Shown: positions 7,601-14,350, counted from the stretch's first letter. The stretch: 14,350 nt of DNA from Maribacter sp. (GCA_018679695.1 JAHHKH010000350.1:1-14350), one strand, 5' to 3'. Translations and numbers: made by a program. Notes: a model not told the origin generated them from the letters alone.

Positions 7601-9097
7601 GGCTTTGCGCAGAACTCAAGGGTAAGGTTATCCGAACAATCATTCAATTTTGAACGTATTGGCATTACAGATGTAGCCAAGAACACAAGGGCTACTTTGG
7701 ATGGTACAATAACCCATCGTTTTTTTAAAGACTGGGTCTTGGATTTGAATGTTGATACCGATAATGATCGATTCTTGATCTTGAATACACCTTATGAAGA
7801 AGAGGTTTTATATTATGGCACGGGATTTTTAAATGGTACCGGTAGGATTTTTGGTCCCACTAAGGCGCTTACAATAAATGTGGACGGGGAAACGGCCGCA
7901 GGGACCTCCCTGAAAATACCGTTGAGTGATGTGGCTACGGTTGGGGATTATTCGTACATAAAATTCATTGAGAAAGATGAGACCGACTCCGAACGCGTAG
8001 AGCGGGTATTGGCAGAAATAGAAGGTTTGGAAATGGAATTTAACCTCGATGTCACCCCTGATGCCGAAGTTGAGATCGTTACAGACCAAAAAACGGGAAG
8101 TTCCTTAAAAGGAACCGGAGTGGGACTTTTATTAATTCGAATAAACACCAAGGACAAATTTGAGATGTTCGGTGATTTCGTAGTTGTAACTGGTGAATTT
8201 AATTACAAATTTGGAGGGGTTATCAATAAGACTTTTACTGTTAAACCTGGGGGAACGATAGTTTGGGACCGCGAACCACTTGAAGCAGAACTGAATATGG
8301 AGGCCGTATATTCGTTAAATGCCAATCCTGCGCCCTTACTCGATAATCCAGGATATACGCGAAGAATACCAACTGACGTCGTCATTAGGCTGACAGAAGA
8401 GCTTTTAAGCCCTAAGATAGAGTTCAATATTGAATTTCCTGGTACCACTTCAATAGTTCAATCAGAATTGGAATATAGGTTGCAAGACCCCCAGGTTGAG
8501 GAGAAGAACGCAATTTTTTTGTTGGCCCAGGGAACTTTTGTAAATGATCAAAGTGGGATTACCGGCCAAGCTGTAACCGGGAATTTGATCCAGTCTGCAT
8601 CTGGACTTTTGAATCAGGTCCTAAGTGGGGGTAATGATAAATTCAACTTGGGCCTTTCCTACGAACAAGGAATACAGGACAGGAGCACCAATATAGGAAC
8701 AGAGAACAGGATTGGGGTAACCGTATCAACGCAAATAAGTGATAGGGTCCTATTGAATGGTAAGGTTGGAGTACCAGTGGGCGGTGCGACCGAGACCGTT
8801 GTCGCAGGTGATTTTGAACTGCAGGTCTTATTAAACGAGGAGGGTACGTTAAGCGCCAAGTTTTTCAATCGCGAGAACGAAATCCAGGCATTTTTGTTAG
8901 GCCGTCAGGGCTATACGCAAGGGGCCGGTCTCTCCTACGAAGTAGACTTTAATAGTTTTAAGGAATTAATGCGTAAAATGTTCAGTAATAAAAAGGAAAG
9001 ACGCAGGCAAAATGATAAAGCATCTGAGCCTGTTGAAGTTATGGGAAGGGATAGCCTACTGATCTTTCACCAAAAAACCAAGAGCACTGATTTTTAG
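4661..9097 (+). CDS. tamB: Translocation/assembly module TamB (DUF490 family)
   Basis: Very large AsmA/TamB-like protein (1478 residues from this start). It has one inner-membrane anchor near the N-terminus (LLLISVLGTIVLSM) followed by a long periplasmic region of repeated beta-rich segments, the repeating-groove fold thought to carry phospholipids, or help outer-membrane protein assembly, between the two membranes. SMPFIQTRFAKYATNTINEE right after the anchor and NIDQIRVSLISWDAALKGIY (about 40-59) are typical of flavobacterial TamB. The conserved TamB domain lies roughly at 1110-1450, with GVGLLLIRI, FGDFVVVTGEFNYKFGG, PGGTIVWDREPLEAELNMEA and LLNQVLSGGNDKFNLGLSYE. A basic tail (KKERRR) follows. 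The start is uncertain. TTG at 4661 is the first ATG/GTG/TTG after the in-frame stop at 4538-4540, but in-frame codons upstream (from about 4610) encode KHKSPIRKLRKILVRILLV, the positive n-region this anchor needs. The true start is probably upstream. Divergent from tsaD. Confidence 0.93.
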   Translation: MVLLLISVLGTIVLSMPFIQTRFAKYATNTINEEFGTNINIDQIRVSLISWDAALKGIYIEDYQKDTLFYINDLSTSILSVRNLTKGKLEFGHIDIDELNFKLKTYLDTTSTNLEVFIDKLDDGKPRKPGTPPFFFSSSDVEITNSRFKLIDENREKQETLNFRDLSISATDFLILGPDVSTAISAMSFRDKRDIDVKKLATIFKYTKKQMRFDTLSIDTPGSNLKGNLVFDYNRKDFKDFLNKVQITADFTESSVSLDEINILYDQFGKGKKVDFSSHINGVLNDLNTEDLFLVSDNTGIRGDFNFKNLFTTEVPFLMEANMRNVTSSYYELRSLMPNIMSSKSLSSTFRKFGQFTIRGTATVTESSVKTKVNLNTAIGSSYADLELTDFNNIENAAYNGFVSLIDFDLGIFTENNKLGKTTLDFNVEGKGFVKNKLNTEVIGEVYSMNFNNYEYKNLKVSGILKEQLFDGSILSNDENLKFNFKGLADFGKDQNNFNFIANVDYANLKKLNFINDSVSIFKGNVNIDISGNSLDNIIGDINFTKTIFQNKNDTYYFDDFKVSSSFENDSTRTIDINSPDIITGYMRGNFRVKELGRLVQNSLGSIYTNYRPFDISDGQTLAFNFKIYNKIVDVFFPEVQFDPNTFIRGNIVADEGDFKLTFKSPSIEAYGNEADNIDIKIDNKNPLFNTFISISDLTTNYYNLKDFNLINTKLKDTLFFRTEFKGGSDYDDSYNLNFYHTFNQENKSVIGLKKSDISFKNNTWILNREGNTKNKVIINKSLDSIQIQEIVMNNNQQEQIRLRGQLADSTYKDLELQFKIVSLDKITPAIDSLKLEGEVNGTLNVLQKDDVYLPSSNLGITDFSVNGMRLGDLNIGIVGNRDLTDFVVNSQITDNGIEKLGIIGNISNKTELPQANLMVNFNDFELEPFNPLGEGVISNIRGLLSGNARFEGDIDNPNFSGLLTLNNAGIAIPYLNVDYGFAQNSRVRLSEQSFNFERIGITDVAKNTRATLDGTITHRFFKDWVLDLNVDTDNDRFLILNTPYEEEVLYYGTGFLNGTGRIFGPTKALTINVDGETAAGTSLKIPLSDVATVGDYSYIKFIEKDETDSERVERVLAEIEGLEMEFNLDVTPDAEVEIVTDQKTGSSLKGTGVGLLLIRINTKDKFEMFGDFVVVTGEFNYKFGGVINKTFTVKPGGTIVWDREPLEAELNMEAVYSLNANPAPLLDNPGYTRRIPTDVVIRLTEELLSPKIEFNIEFPGTTSIVQSELEYRLQDPQVEEKNAIFLLAQGTFVNDQSGITGQAVTGNLIQSASGLLNQVLSGGNDKFNLGLSYEQGIQDRSTNIGTENRIGVTVSTQISDRVLLNGKVGVPVGGATETVVAGDFELQVLLNEEGTLSAKFFNRENEIQAFLLGRQGYTQGAGLSYEVDFNSFKELMRKMFSNKKERRRQNDKASEPVEVMGRDSLLIFHQKTKSTDF

Positions 9098-9214
9098 CAC
9101 AATTAACCCCCATATTGTGTTATTTAGAACTTCATCCCAAAAATTTTATCCCAAAAACAATTTAGACTACTTTCATCAACAATATTAAGGGCTTATAGTA
9201 TTCTTTTATTGGAA

Positions 9215-9231
9215 TAAGTTTGTTAATTTTG
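9215..9231 (+). promoter_or_regulatory. Tandem -7 promoter elements upstream of pfkA
   Basis: Two matches to the Bacteroidota -7 consensus TAnnTTTG stand almost end to end: TAAGTTTG (9215-9222) and TAATTTTG (9224-9231). They lie 18 to 34 nt before the pfkA ATG at 9249, in the 151-nt gap after tamB. No good TTTG -33 partner is present at 19-21 nt upstream of either, so one or both may be chance matches in AT-rich DNA. If used, the leader would be about 10-20 nt. This would be the promoter of the pfkA-gap transcription unit, since the 25-nt pfkA-gap gap leaves little room for another. Confidence 0.45.
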
Positions 9232-9248
9232 TTGGCTTAATTTTTTGG

Positions 9249-10232
9249 ATGGCGAATATAAAAAAGATAGCTGTTTTTACATCAGGAGGTGACTCTCCAG
9301 GAATGAATGCGGCAATACGTTCGGTCGTTAGAACCTGTGCCTATTTAAAGATCGATTGTATTGGTATTTATAGAGGGTATGAGGGGATGATCGAGGGCGA
9401 TTTTAAACCGATGAATGCCCGAAGCGTCAATAATATAATCAACAAGGGAGGAACAATTCTTAAATCTGCTAGATGCGCTGAATTCAGGACCAAGGAAGGT
9501 CGTGAAAAGGCTTACAGGCAGCTCCGTGCTGAAGGTATAGATGCATTTGTGGTTATTGGCGGTGATGGGAGTTTTACCGGTGCCATGATCTTTAACAAAG
9601 AGTTCAACTTTCCGGTGATGGGTATTCCTGGTACCATAGACAATGATATTTTTGGTACGACCTTCACTTTGGGTTTTGATACGGCCTTAAACACCGTAGT
9701 TGAGGCAATTGATAAAATTAGGGATACGGCAAGTTCCCATAATAGGTTGTTCTTTGTAGAGGTTATGGGGCGTGATGTTGGCCATTTAGCCTTAAATGCG
9801 GGAGTTGGTGCAGGAGCTGAAGAGATACTGATTCCAGAAGAAAATTTGGGTCGTGAACGGCTTTTGGAATCTTTGAAAAGAAGTAAGCTATCTGGGAAGT
9901 CCTCAAGTATCGTTATAGTTGCCGAGGGTGATAAAACAGGTAAGAATATTTTTGAACTTAAGGACTACGTAGAGGAAAATTTCCCGGATTACGATGTTCG
10001 TGTTTCAGTACTTGGCCATATGCAACGGGGAGGTTCACCTTCTTGTTATGATCGGGTATTGGCAAGTAGAATGGGGGTGAGGGCAGTTGAAGCCTTATTG
10101 GAAGGCAAATCAACCATGATGGTTGGTACTATAGCCAATGAACTTATTCTTACACCTATTGAAAAAGCGATCAAAGGGCACACAAAAATCGATAAGGAAC
10201 TCATTAGGGTTTCAGATATAATGACAGTATAA
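9249..10232 (+). CDS. pfkA: ATP-dependent 6-phosphofructokinase
   Basis: Cytoplasmic glycolytic enzyme that phosphorylates fructose 6-phosphate to fructose 1,6-bisphosphate with ATP. At 327 residues it has the length of a short bacterial PfkA. Motifs are complete: TSGGDSPGMNAAIR (11-24), GGDGS (104-108), PGTIDNDI (127-134, with the catalytic Asp of TIDND at 131), FVEVMGRDVGHLAL (169-182), EG in VAEGDKTG (224-231) and LGHMQRGGSPSCYDR (255-269). Gly at the fourth position of GGDGS and Gly in PGTIDND are the residues that mark ATP-type enzymes, in contrast to the second phosphofructokinase in this window. ATG at 9249 fits the family N-terminus exactly. The gap gene begins 25 nt after its stop, so the two are almost certainly co-transcribed. 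Whether the classical PEP/ADP allosteric site is kept cannot be judged by eye. Confidence 0.97.
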   Translation: MANIKKIAVFTSGGDSPGMNAAIRSVVRTCAYLKIDCIGIYRGYEGMIEGDFKPMNARSVNNIINKGGTILKSARCAEFRTKEGREKAYRQLRAEGIDAFVVIGGDGSFTGAMIFNKEFNFPVMGIPGTIDNDIFGTTFTLGFDTALNTVVEAIDKIRDTASSHNRLFFVEVMGRDVGHLALNAGVGAGAEEILIPEENLGRERLLESLKRSKLSGKSSSIVIVAEGDKTGKNIFELKDYVEENFPDYDVRVSVLGHMQRGGSPSCYDRVLASRMGVRAVEALLEGKSTMMVGTIANELILTPIEKAIKGHTKIDKELIRVSDIMTV

Positions 10233-10257
10233 TTTTAACCATAAAAAAAGTAGTAAA

Positions 10258-11259
10258 ATGTCAAACTTGAAAATAGGGATTAACGGTTTTGGTAGAATCG
10301 GGAGATTGGTTTTCCGAGAATCAGCAAGAAGAGATGGTGTTGAAGTTGTTGCAATAAATGATTTATTGGATGTTGAACATTTAGCGTATTTATTGAAATA
10401 CGACTCTGTTCATGGTAGATTCGATGGAACCATAGAAATAAAAGACGGTAATCTTGTCGTTAATGGCAAAACAGTTCGTATCACGGCAGAGAAAGATCCT
10501 AAAAATTTAAAATGGGATGAAGTAGGTGCTGAAATCGTGGCTGAATGTACAGGGATTTTCAAAACATTGGAGACAGCACAATATCATATCGATGGTGGGG
10601 CAAAAAAAGTGGTGATTTCCGCTCCTTCCTCCGATGCACCTATGTTTGTGATGGGTGTGAACCATACGAAGGTAAAAGCTTCCGACAAAATTGTATCCAA
10701 CGCTTCATGTACCACAAACTGTTTGGCTCCTATTGCCAAAGTCTTGGATGACAATTTTGGAATCGCTGAAGGATTAATGACTACAGTTCATGCCACTACT
10801 GCTACACAACTCACAGTTGACGGTCCGTCAAAAAAAGATTGGAGAGGTGGAAGAAGTGCGCTATTGAATATTATACCTTCCTCGACCGGAGCCGCCAAGG
10901 CAGTAGGCAAAGTTATTCCTCAATTGAATGGCAAGTTAACGGGTATGGCCTTTAGGGTTCCTACCGCAGATGTTTCGGCCGTTGATTTAACGGTTCGATT
11001 GGAAAAGGAAACCTCCTACGAGGAAATCAAAAAAGTAATGAAAGCAGCCTCTGAAGGACCAATGAAAGGTGTTTTAGGCTATACCGAAGAAGCTGTAGTT
11101 TCACAGGATTTCATTGGTGATTCGCGCACTAGTATTTTTGATGCCGGGGCAGGGATACAATTAAGTCCTACCTTTGTTAAAGTAGTATCTTGGTACGACA
11201 ATGAAGCAGGATACTCCCATAAATTGGTTGATTTGGCGCAATACGTTCACGGCTTATAG
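10258..11259 (+). CDS. gap: Type I glyceraldehyde-3-phosphate dehydrogenase
   Basis: Cytoplasmic phosphorylating GAPDH that interconverts glyceraldehyde 3-phosphate and 1,3-bisphosphoglycerate. At 333 residues it has standard length. The Rossmann motif INGFGRIGRLVFRE (8-21) is followed by AINDL (32-36), whose Asp35 favours NAD+ over NADP+. The catalytic centre is SNASCTTNCLAP with nucleophile Cys151, and the paired His is H178 in TTVHATT. Phosphate-site and S-loop sequences are intact (KKDWRGGRSA, PSSTGAAKAVGKVIP, TGMAFRVPTADVS), as is the C-terminal SWYDNEAGYSHKLVDL. The start context is a very A-rich leader (AAAAAAAGTAGTAAAATG), the kind seen at highly expressed Bacteroidota genes. It follows pfkA by 25 nt and is followed by a strong hairpin. 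Confidence 0.98.
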   Translation: MSNLKIGINGFGRIGRLVFRESARRDGVEVVAINDLLDVEHLAYLLKYDSVHGRFDGTIEIKDGNLVVNGKTVRITAEKDPKNLKWDEVGAEIVAECTGIFKTLETAQYHIDGGAKKVVISAPSSDAPMFVMGVNHTKVKASDKIVSNASCTTNCLAPIAKVLDDNFGIAEGLMTTVHATTATQLTVDGPSKKDWRGGRSALLNIIPSSTGAAKAVGKVIPQLNGKLTGMAFRVPTADVSAVDLTVRLEKETSYEEIKKVMKAASEGPMKGVLGYTEEAVVSQDFIGDSRTSIFDAGAGIQLSPTFVKVVSWYDNEAGYSHKLVDLAQYVHGL

Positions 11260-11316
11260 CATTTAGGGATTGTTTTCAAAATTTCCAAAATAGTCTCCTG
11301 TACAGATTTTTCAATG

Positions 11317-11358
11317 CAATCCTGAACACTAGGGATTTACCACTAGTTTTCAGGATTG
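11317..11358 (+). terminator. Strong hairpin after gap (terminator or processing element)
   Basis: A 16-nt inverted repeat: CAATCCTGAACACTAG (11317-11332) pairs with CTAGTTTTCAGGATTG (11343-11358) with one C-T mismatch, closing a 10-nt loop. It starts 57 nt after the gap stop. The downstream tract is only TTTCTAAATAG, so the U-run is weak for a classical intrinsic terminator. The sugar-kinase ATG follows 17 nt after the hairpin, and I see no consensus promoter there. It may end the pfkA-gap transcript, act as a partial terminator, or protect a processed gap 3' end. Confidence 0.6.
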
Positions 11359-11375
11359 TTTCTAAATAGTGATTT

Positions 11376-12227
11376 ATGATATTAATTGTTGATAGTGGCG
11401 CAACAAAATCTGATTGGATAGCGCTTGATGAAAAGGGAAATCAATTGTTCTTGACCCAAACTTTAGGATTGAGTCCTGAAGTTCTTACACGCCCGGTTAT
11501 TGAAGATCGATTGGCCAACAATTTTGAACTTTCAAAAAATAAGGATGCTGTTAGCCATTTGTATTTTTATGGTGCTGGCTGTGGTACAGACCGAATGAAA
11601 AAATTCTTAAAGGAAATTTTCATTGATTTTTTTACCAATGCGCAAATCGAAGTAAAGGAAGATACCTATGCTGCAATTTATTCTACCACAAAGATAGGTC
11701 ACCAAGGTATCGTGAGTATTCTGGGAACTGGGTCCAATTGTAGTTATTATGATGGGCATCAGCTTTTTCAAAAAGTAACTTCACTTGGTTATATACCAAT
11801 GGATGATGGGAGTGGTAATTTCTTTGGCCGAAAACTAATAAGGGATTATTATTTTCATAAAATGCCCCAGGACTTAGGGATTAAATTTGCCAAGGAGTAT
11901 AATTTGGAAGCCGATGTTATCAAGGAGAATCTATATAAACAACCCAATCCGAATACCTATTTGGCAACCTTTGCGAGATTTATGATCGAAAATAAAGACC
12001 ACCCATATTGTAAAGGTGTTATCGATAAAGGTTTTCAACAATTCGTCAATAATTATATCATGCAATTTGAATTGGCAACAAAAGTCCCTGTCCACTTTGT
12101 TGGCAGTATTGCCCATTATCTAAAGGATGAACTTACCACGGTCCTGAAGCGAAACGATTTGATTGTAGGGGTTATACGTCAGCGCCCAATTGAAGGATTG
12201 GTTAATTTTCACCTAGAAAACCTTTAA
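11376..12227 (+). CDS. BadF/BadG/BcrA/BcrD-type ATPase, N-acetylglucosamine kinase-like
   Basis: ASKHA-superfamily kinase of 283 residues, related to eukaryotic-type N-acetylglucosamine kinase and to MurK-like amino-sugar kinases. ATP phosphate-1 loop DSGATKSDW (6-14), acidic catalytic segment EDTYAA (95-100, Asp96), phosphate-2 loop ILGTGSN (115-121), GSGNFFGRKLI (145-155) and adenosine motif FVGSIAH (241-247) are all present and in order. Likely role: phosphorylation of GlcNAc, MurNAc or glucosamine from cell-wall or chitin turnover, entering glycolysis at fructose 6-phosphate. The substrate cannot be fixed by inspection. The ATG at 11376 places DSGATK at the normal distance from the N-terminus. 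It lies on the same strand as pfkA and gap, separated from gap by the hairpin, and is closed by a bidirectional terminator. Confidence 0.9.
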   Translation: MILIVDSGATKSDWIALDEKGNQLFLTQTLGLSPEVLTRPVIEDRLANNFELSKNKDAVSHLYFYGAGCGTDRMKKFLKEIFIDFFTNAQIEVKEDTYAAIYSTTKIGHQGIVSILGTGSNCSYYDGHQLFQKVTSLGYIPMDDGSGNFFGRKLIRDYYFHKMPQDLGIKFAKEYNLEADVIKENLYKQPNPNTYLATFARFMIENKDHPYCKGVIDKGFQQFVNNYIMQFELATKVPVHFVGSIAHYLKDELTTVLKRNDLIVGVIRQRPIEGLVNFHLENL

Positions 12228-12279
12228 CCAATTTAAAACCAAATTTATTTGGGAAGCAAATTAAGCCTTGACTTCCAAT

Positions 12280-12315
12280 AAAAAAGCCCTGATGCATTAC
12301 GACCAGGGCTTTTTT
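12280..12315. terminator. Bidirectional intrinsic terminator
   Basis: AAAAAAGCCCTG (12280-12291) and CAGGGCTTTTTT (12304-12315) form a perfect 12-nt inverted repeat around a 12-nt loop. The GC core is GCCCTG/CAGGGC, with an A-run on the left and a T-run on the right, so the structure works on both strands. It lies between two convergent genes, 52 nt after the sugar-kinase stop and 17 nt beyond the aldolase stop, and would terminate both. Confidence 0.92.
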
Positions 12316-12332
12316 GTATTATTTTGGTTATA

Positions 12333-13385
12333 TCATGCAATAGTGATTTTCTTATCCAAATACACATCTTGAATGGCATTTAAAAGCTTAATACCCTCTA
12401 CCATGGGTTTTTGGAAAGCCTTACGACCGGAAATCAATCCCATACCGCCAGCACGTTTATTGATTATCGCGGTTTTAACAGCCTGAGCCAAATCATTTTG
12501 ACCCGATGACCCACCAGAATTAATTAAACCCGCCCTGCCCATAAGGCAGTTCATTACTTGATAACGCGTAAGATCAATTGGATGGTCTGAAGTCAATTCT
12601 GAATATACTTTATCATGGGTTTTAGCGAAATTAATCGCATTGAAACCTCCGTTGTTTTCAGCCTGTTTTTGTTTTACAATGTCTGCCTGAATGGTGGAGG
12701 CTAAATGATTGGCTTGTCCGGTTATATCTGCAGATACATGATAGTCTTTACCATCCTTTTTAAAGGCCGGGTTACGAAGATATGCCCATAATACGGTTGC
12801 CATCCCCAATTCATGCGCATATTCGAAGGCCTCGGTGACTTCCTGAATCTGACGTGAACTCTCTTCCGAACCATAATATATGGTTGCCCCGACCGCTACA
12901 CAGCCCATCTCAAAGGCTTGATTCACACTAGCAAACATAATTTGATCAAACTTATTGGGATACGTAAGTAGTTCGTTATGGTTCAATTTTAGAAGAAATG
13001 GAATCTTGTGGGCATATTTTCTTGAAACAGATCCAAGGACTCCAAGTGTTGATGCAACGGCATTACAACCACCCTCTATGGCAAGTTCAACAATCTTTTC
13101 AGGATCAAAGTATATCGGGTTTGGGGCGAACGATGCACCAGCCGTGTGTTCAATGCCTTGGTCAACAGGAAGGATAGATACATAACCTGTACCCCCCATA
13201 CGTCCGTTATTAAACAGGGTTTGCATATTCCGGAGTACAACAGGGTTTCTGTCTGAAGTTGTCATAACACGATCCACGAAGTCCGGACCGGGTAGATGTA
13301 ATTGTTCTTTTTTTACCGTTTTACACTTGTGGTCTAACAGGTAACTAGCGTCTTTGCCTAAAATTTTCTCAATGTTTAATGACAT
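12333..13385 (-). CDS. fbaB: Class I fructose-bisphosphate aldolase, DhnA/FbaB type
   Basis: Cytoplasmic Schiff-base aldolase that interconverts fructose 1,6-bisphosphate with dihydroxyacetone phosphate plus glyceraldehyde 3-phosphate. At 350 residues it matches the bacterial/archaeal DhnA-type class I enzymes such as E. coli FbaB. Visible signatures: YVSILPVDQGIEHTAG (68-83), the active-site Asp region; PFLLKLNHNELL (129-140); AVGATIYYGSEES (164-176); ATVLWAYLRNP (196-206); ADIVKQK (234-240), holding the probable Schiff-base lysine K238; and C-terminal phosphate-binding NSGGSSG (289-295) with LISGRKAFQKP (317-327). The class is metal-independent. It is convergent with the sugar kinase and divergent from the PPi-type phosphofructokinase, with a 169-nt intergenic region. 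No exact TAnnTTTG element was found there for this gene; TATCTTTA about 30-40 nt upstream of the ATG is the nearest match. Confidence 0.96.
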   Translation of the reverse strand: MSLNIEKILGKDASYLLDHKCKTVKKEQLHLPGPDFVDRVMTTSDRNPVVLRNMQTLFNNGRMGGTGYVSILPVDQGIEHTAGASFAPNPIYFDPEKIVELAIEGGCNAVASTLGVLGSVSRKYAHKIPFLLKLNHNELLTYPNKFDQIMFASVNQAFEMGCVAVGATIYYGSEESSRQIQEVTEAFEYAHELGMATVLWAYLRNPAFKKDGKDYHVSADITGQANHLASTIQADIVKQKQAENNGGFNAINFAKTHDKVYSELTSDHPIDLTRYQVMNCLMGRAGLINSGGSSGQNDLAQAVKTAIINKRAGGMGLISGRKAFQKPMVEGIKLLNAIQDVYLDKKITIA

Positions 13386-13554
13386 AATAGTACTGTTTTC
13401 AAACTACAAATAAAGATACGGCTATAAAGCCATTTTTATGCCCCATTTCAAAGGTTTTTTTGGGAAATGTTATCCAGAATATCAGCATAATTTAGTACTT
13501 TAACATAACCTATCCGGGTTAAGGTTTTGAATAAGGTTTAAATTAAAATAAATT

Positions 13555-14350
13555 ATGGCAAAAATTAAAAAATTCAAAGGGACTATTGGTATTTTAACGG
13601 GTGGGGGAGACGTCCCCGGACTTAATCCGGCTATAAGAGCGGTTACATTCAGAGCTATTCGTGAAGGATACAGGGTAATAGGGTTTCGAAGAGGTTGGGG
13701 AGGTTTAATAGATATTGTTAGAAACAACAAACACGACAATAGTAATAACTTCACCGAATTGTCACAGGTTGTGGTGAACAAAGCGGCAAGAACCGGGGGG
13801 ACTTTCCTACATACCTCAAGGACCAGGGCAAGTCATGTGTCTAAACTGATGGTTCCTGCACATTTACGGGATTCATATAATAAAGAATTGAATGATCTTA
13901 CACCTGAGGTAATCAAAAACCTTGATTGGCTAGGGGTGGATCATTTAATAGCCATTGGAGGGGATGATACGCTCAGTTATGCCGTACATCTTTTTAAACA
14001 GGGTGTAAAAGTGATGGCCATTCCCAAAACCATGGATAATGATGTTCCTGGAACGGATTACTGCATTGGATTCAGTACATGTGTCACTCGAACCATTAGT
14101 CTTACAAACAGTCTCCGGACCGCGGCAGGCTCACACGAAAGATTTCTGGTACTGGAAGTATTTGGACGTTATGCGGGATTTACTGCGATGCTGCCTACTT
14201 TAGCCGGAGCCGCCAATAGATGTCTCATACCTGAGGTACCCTTTAATATAGAATTACTGGCGGAATTACTTACTGAGGATCGGAATAGAAACCCCAGCAA
14301 TTATTCCATTGTCCTTATTTCAGAAGGGGCCACATTCGAAGGGGGTGAAA
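13555..14350 (+). CDS. 6-phosphofructokinase, probably pyrophosphate-dependent; 3' end cut by window edge
   Basis: Second phosphofructokinase, 265 residues visible. It keeps the PFK fold markers LTGGGDVPGLNPAIRA (14-29), IGGDDTLSYA (134-143), PKTMDNDVPGT (157-167, catalytic Asp161), LEVFGRYAGF (200-209) and ISEGATFEGG (255-264). Two positions differ from the PfkA encoded in this window: GGDG becomes GGDD (Asp138), and PGTIDND becomes PKTMDND (Lys158). In the PFK family, Asp and Lys at these sites block the ATP phosphate site and mark PPi-dependent enzymes, which work reversibly near equilibrium. It also has an insertion around 85-125 relative to PfkA, seen in PPi-type clades. ATG at 13555 is preceded by an AT-rich leader with no Shine-Dalgarno motif. 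Divergent from the aldolase. The acceptor could be fructose 6-phosphate, sedoheptulose 7-phosphate or both. The missing C-terminus would hold the rest of the sugar-phosphate site. Confidence 0.9.
   Translation, partial: MAKIKKFKGTIGILTGGGDVPGLNPAIRAVTFRAIREGYRVIGFRRGWGGLIDIVRNNKHDNSNNFTELSQVVVNKAARTGGTFLHTSRTRASHVSKLMVPAHLRDSYNKELNDLTPEVIKNLDWLGVDHLIAIGGDDTLSYAVHLFKQGVKVMAIPKTMDNDVPGTDYCIGFSTCVTRTISLTNSLRTAAGSHERFLVLEVFGRYAGFTAMLPTLAGAANRCLIPEVPFNIELLAELLTEDRNRNPSNYSIVLISEGATFEGGE

Noticed and set aside
9098..9119. Inverted repeat CACAAT/ATTGTG just after the tamB stop, as a terminator
   Set aside because: Only six AT-rich base pairs around a 10-nt loop and no T-run follows directly; too weak to call.
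10545..10751. Plus-strand ORF of 68 codons inside gap
   Set aside because: Alternate-frame reading of the GAPDH catalytic region; no start context or family support.
13521..13539. Direct repeat AAGGTTT at 12-nt spacing upstream of the second phosphofructokinase, as an operator
   Set aside because: Seven-base AT-rich repeat found once; chance occurrence is likely and no matching site was seen elsewhere.
13500..13781. Minus-strand ORF of 93 codons opposite the start of the second phosphofructokinase
   Set aside because: The opposite strand encodes a convincing PFK N-terminus; the ORF is antisense shadow with no recognisable motif.

Overview
The window looks like a chromosomal core-genome segment from a marine-type Flavobacteriaceae bacterium (phylum Bacteroidota). 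The assignment rests on moderately AT-rich DNA, A/T-rich translation starts without clear Shine-Dalgarno sequences, Bacteroidota-type -7 elements (TAnnTTTG), and families typical of this group: a DUF4159 protein, a THUMP-like methyltransferase, a TamB protein of about 1480 residues divergent from tsaD, and a class I DhnA-type aldolase. The genus cannot be fixed from the sequence alone.

Left half (1-4576, minus strand): a tight six-gene run reading tsaD, a TfoX N-domain protein, rsmE, a DUF4159 protein, an AI-2E family permease and a THUMP-like methyltransferase that runs off the left edge. Gaps are 3 to 22 nt, so it is probably one transcript from the TAnnTTTG element at 4602-4609. Three of the six genes act, or probably act, on RNA (t6A37 of tRNA, m3U1498 of 16S rRNA, and the THUMP-like enzyme, whose substrate is unknown). 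The permease and the DUF4159 protein are envelope or exported proteins. Two starts differ from the longest ORF (tsaD, DUF4159), and the THUMP-like gene almost certainly begins at a TTG codon.

Middle (about 4610-9097, plus strand): one very large TamB-type gene, divergent from tsaD, for moving lipids or assembling outer-membrane proteins across the periplasm. Its start is a puzzle: the basic N-terminal segment expected before the membrane anchor is encoded, but no ATG, GTG or TTG stands in front of it.

Right half (9098-14350): a central-carbon block. An ATP-type 6-phosphofructokinase and a GAPDH are read together on the plus strand. A strong hairpin and a BadF/NagK-like sugar kinase follow. 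A bidirectional terminator separates these from a convergent class I fructose-bisphosphate aldolase. Divergent from the aldolase is a second phosphofructokinase, cut by the right edge, whose active-site motifs (GGDD, PKTMDND) are those of pyrophosphate-dependent enzymes. Side by side, the window therefore holds an irreversible ATP-type and a probably reversible PPi-type enzyme for the same step, with an aldolase between them.

No mobile element, CRISPR array, tRNA, rRNA, phage or defence gene was seen, and no intergenic stretch exceeds 300 nt. I do not see a wholly new system. The most useful leads are the paired PFK/aldolase arrangement, the two start-codon anomalies, and the hairpin between gap and the sugar kinase.
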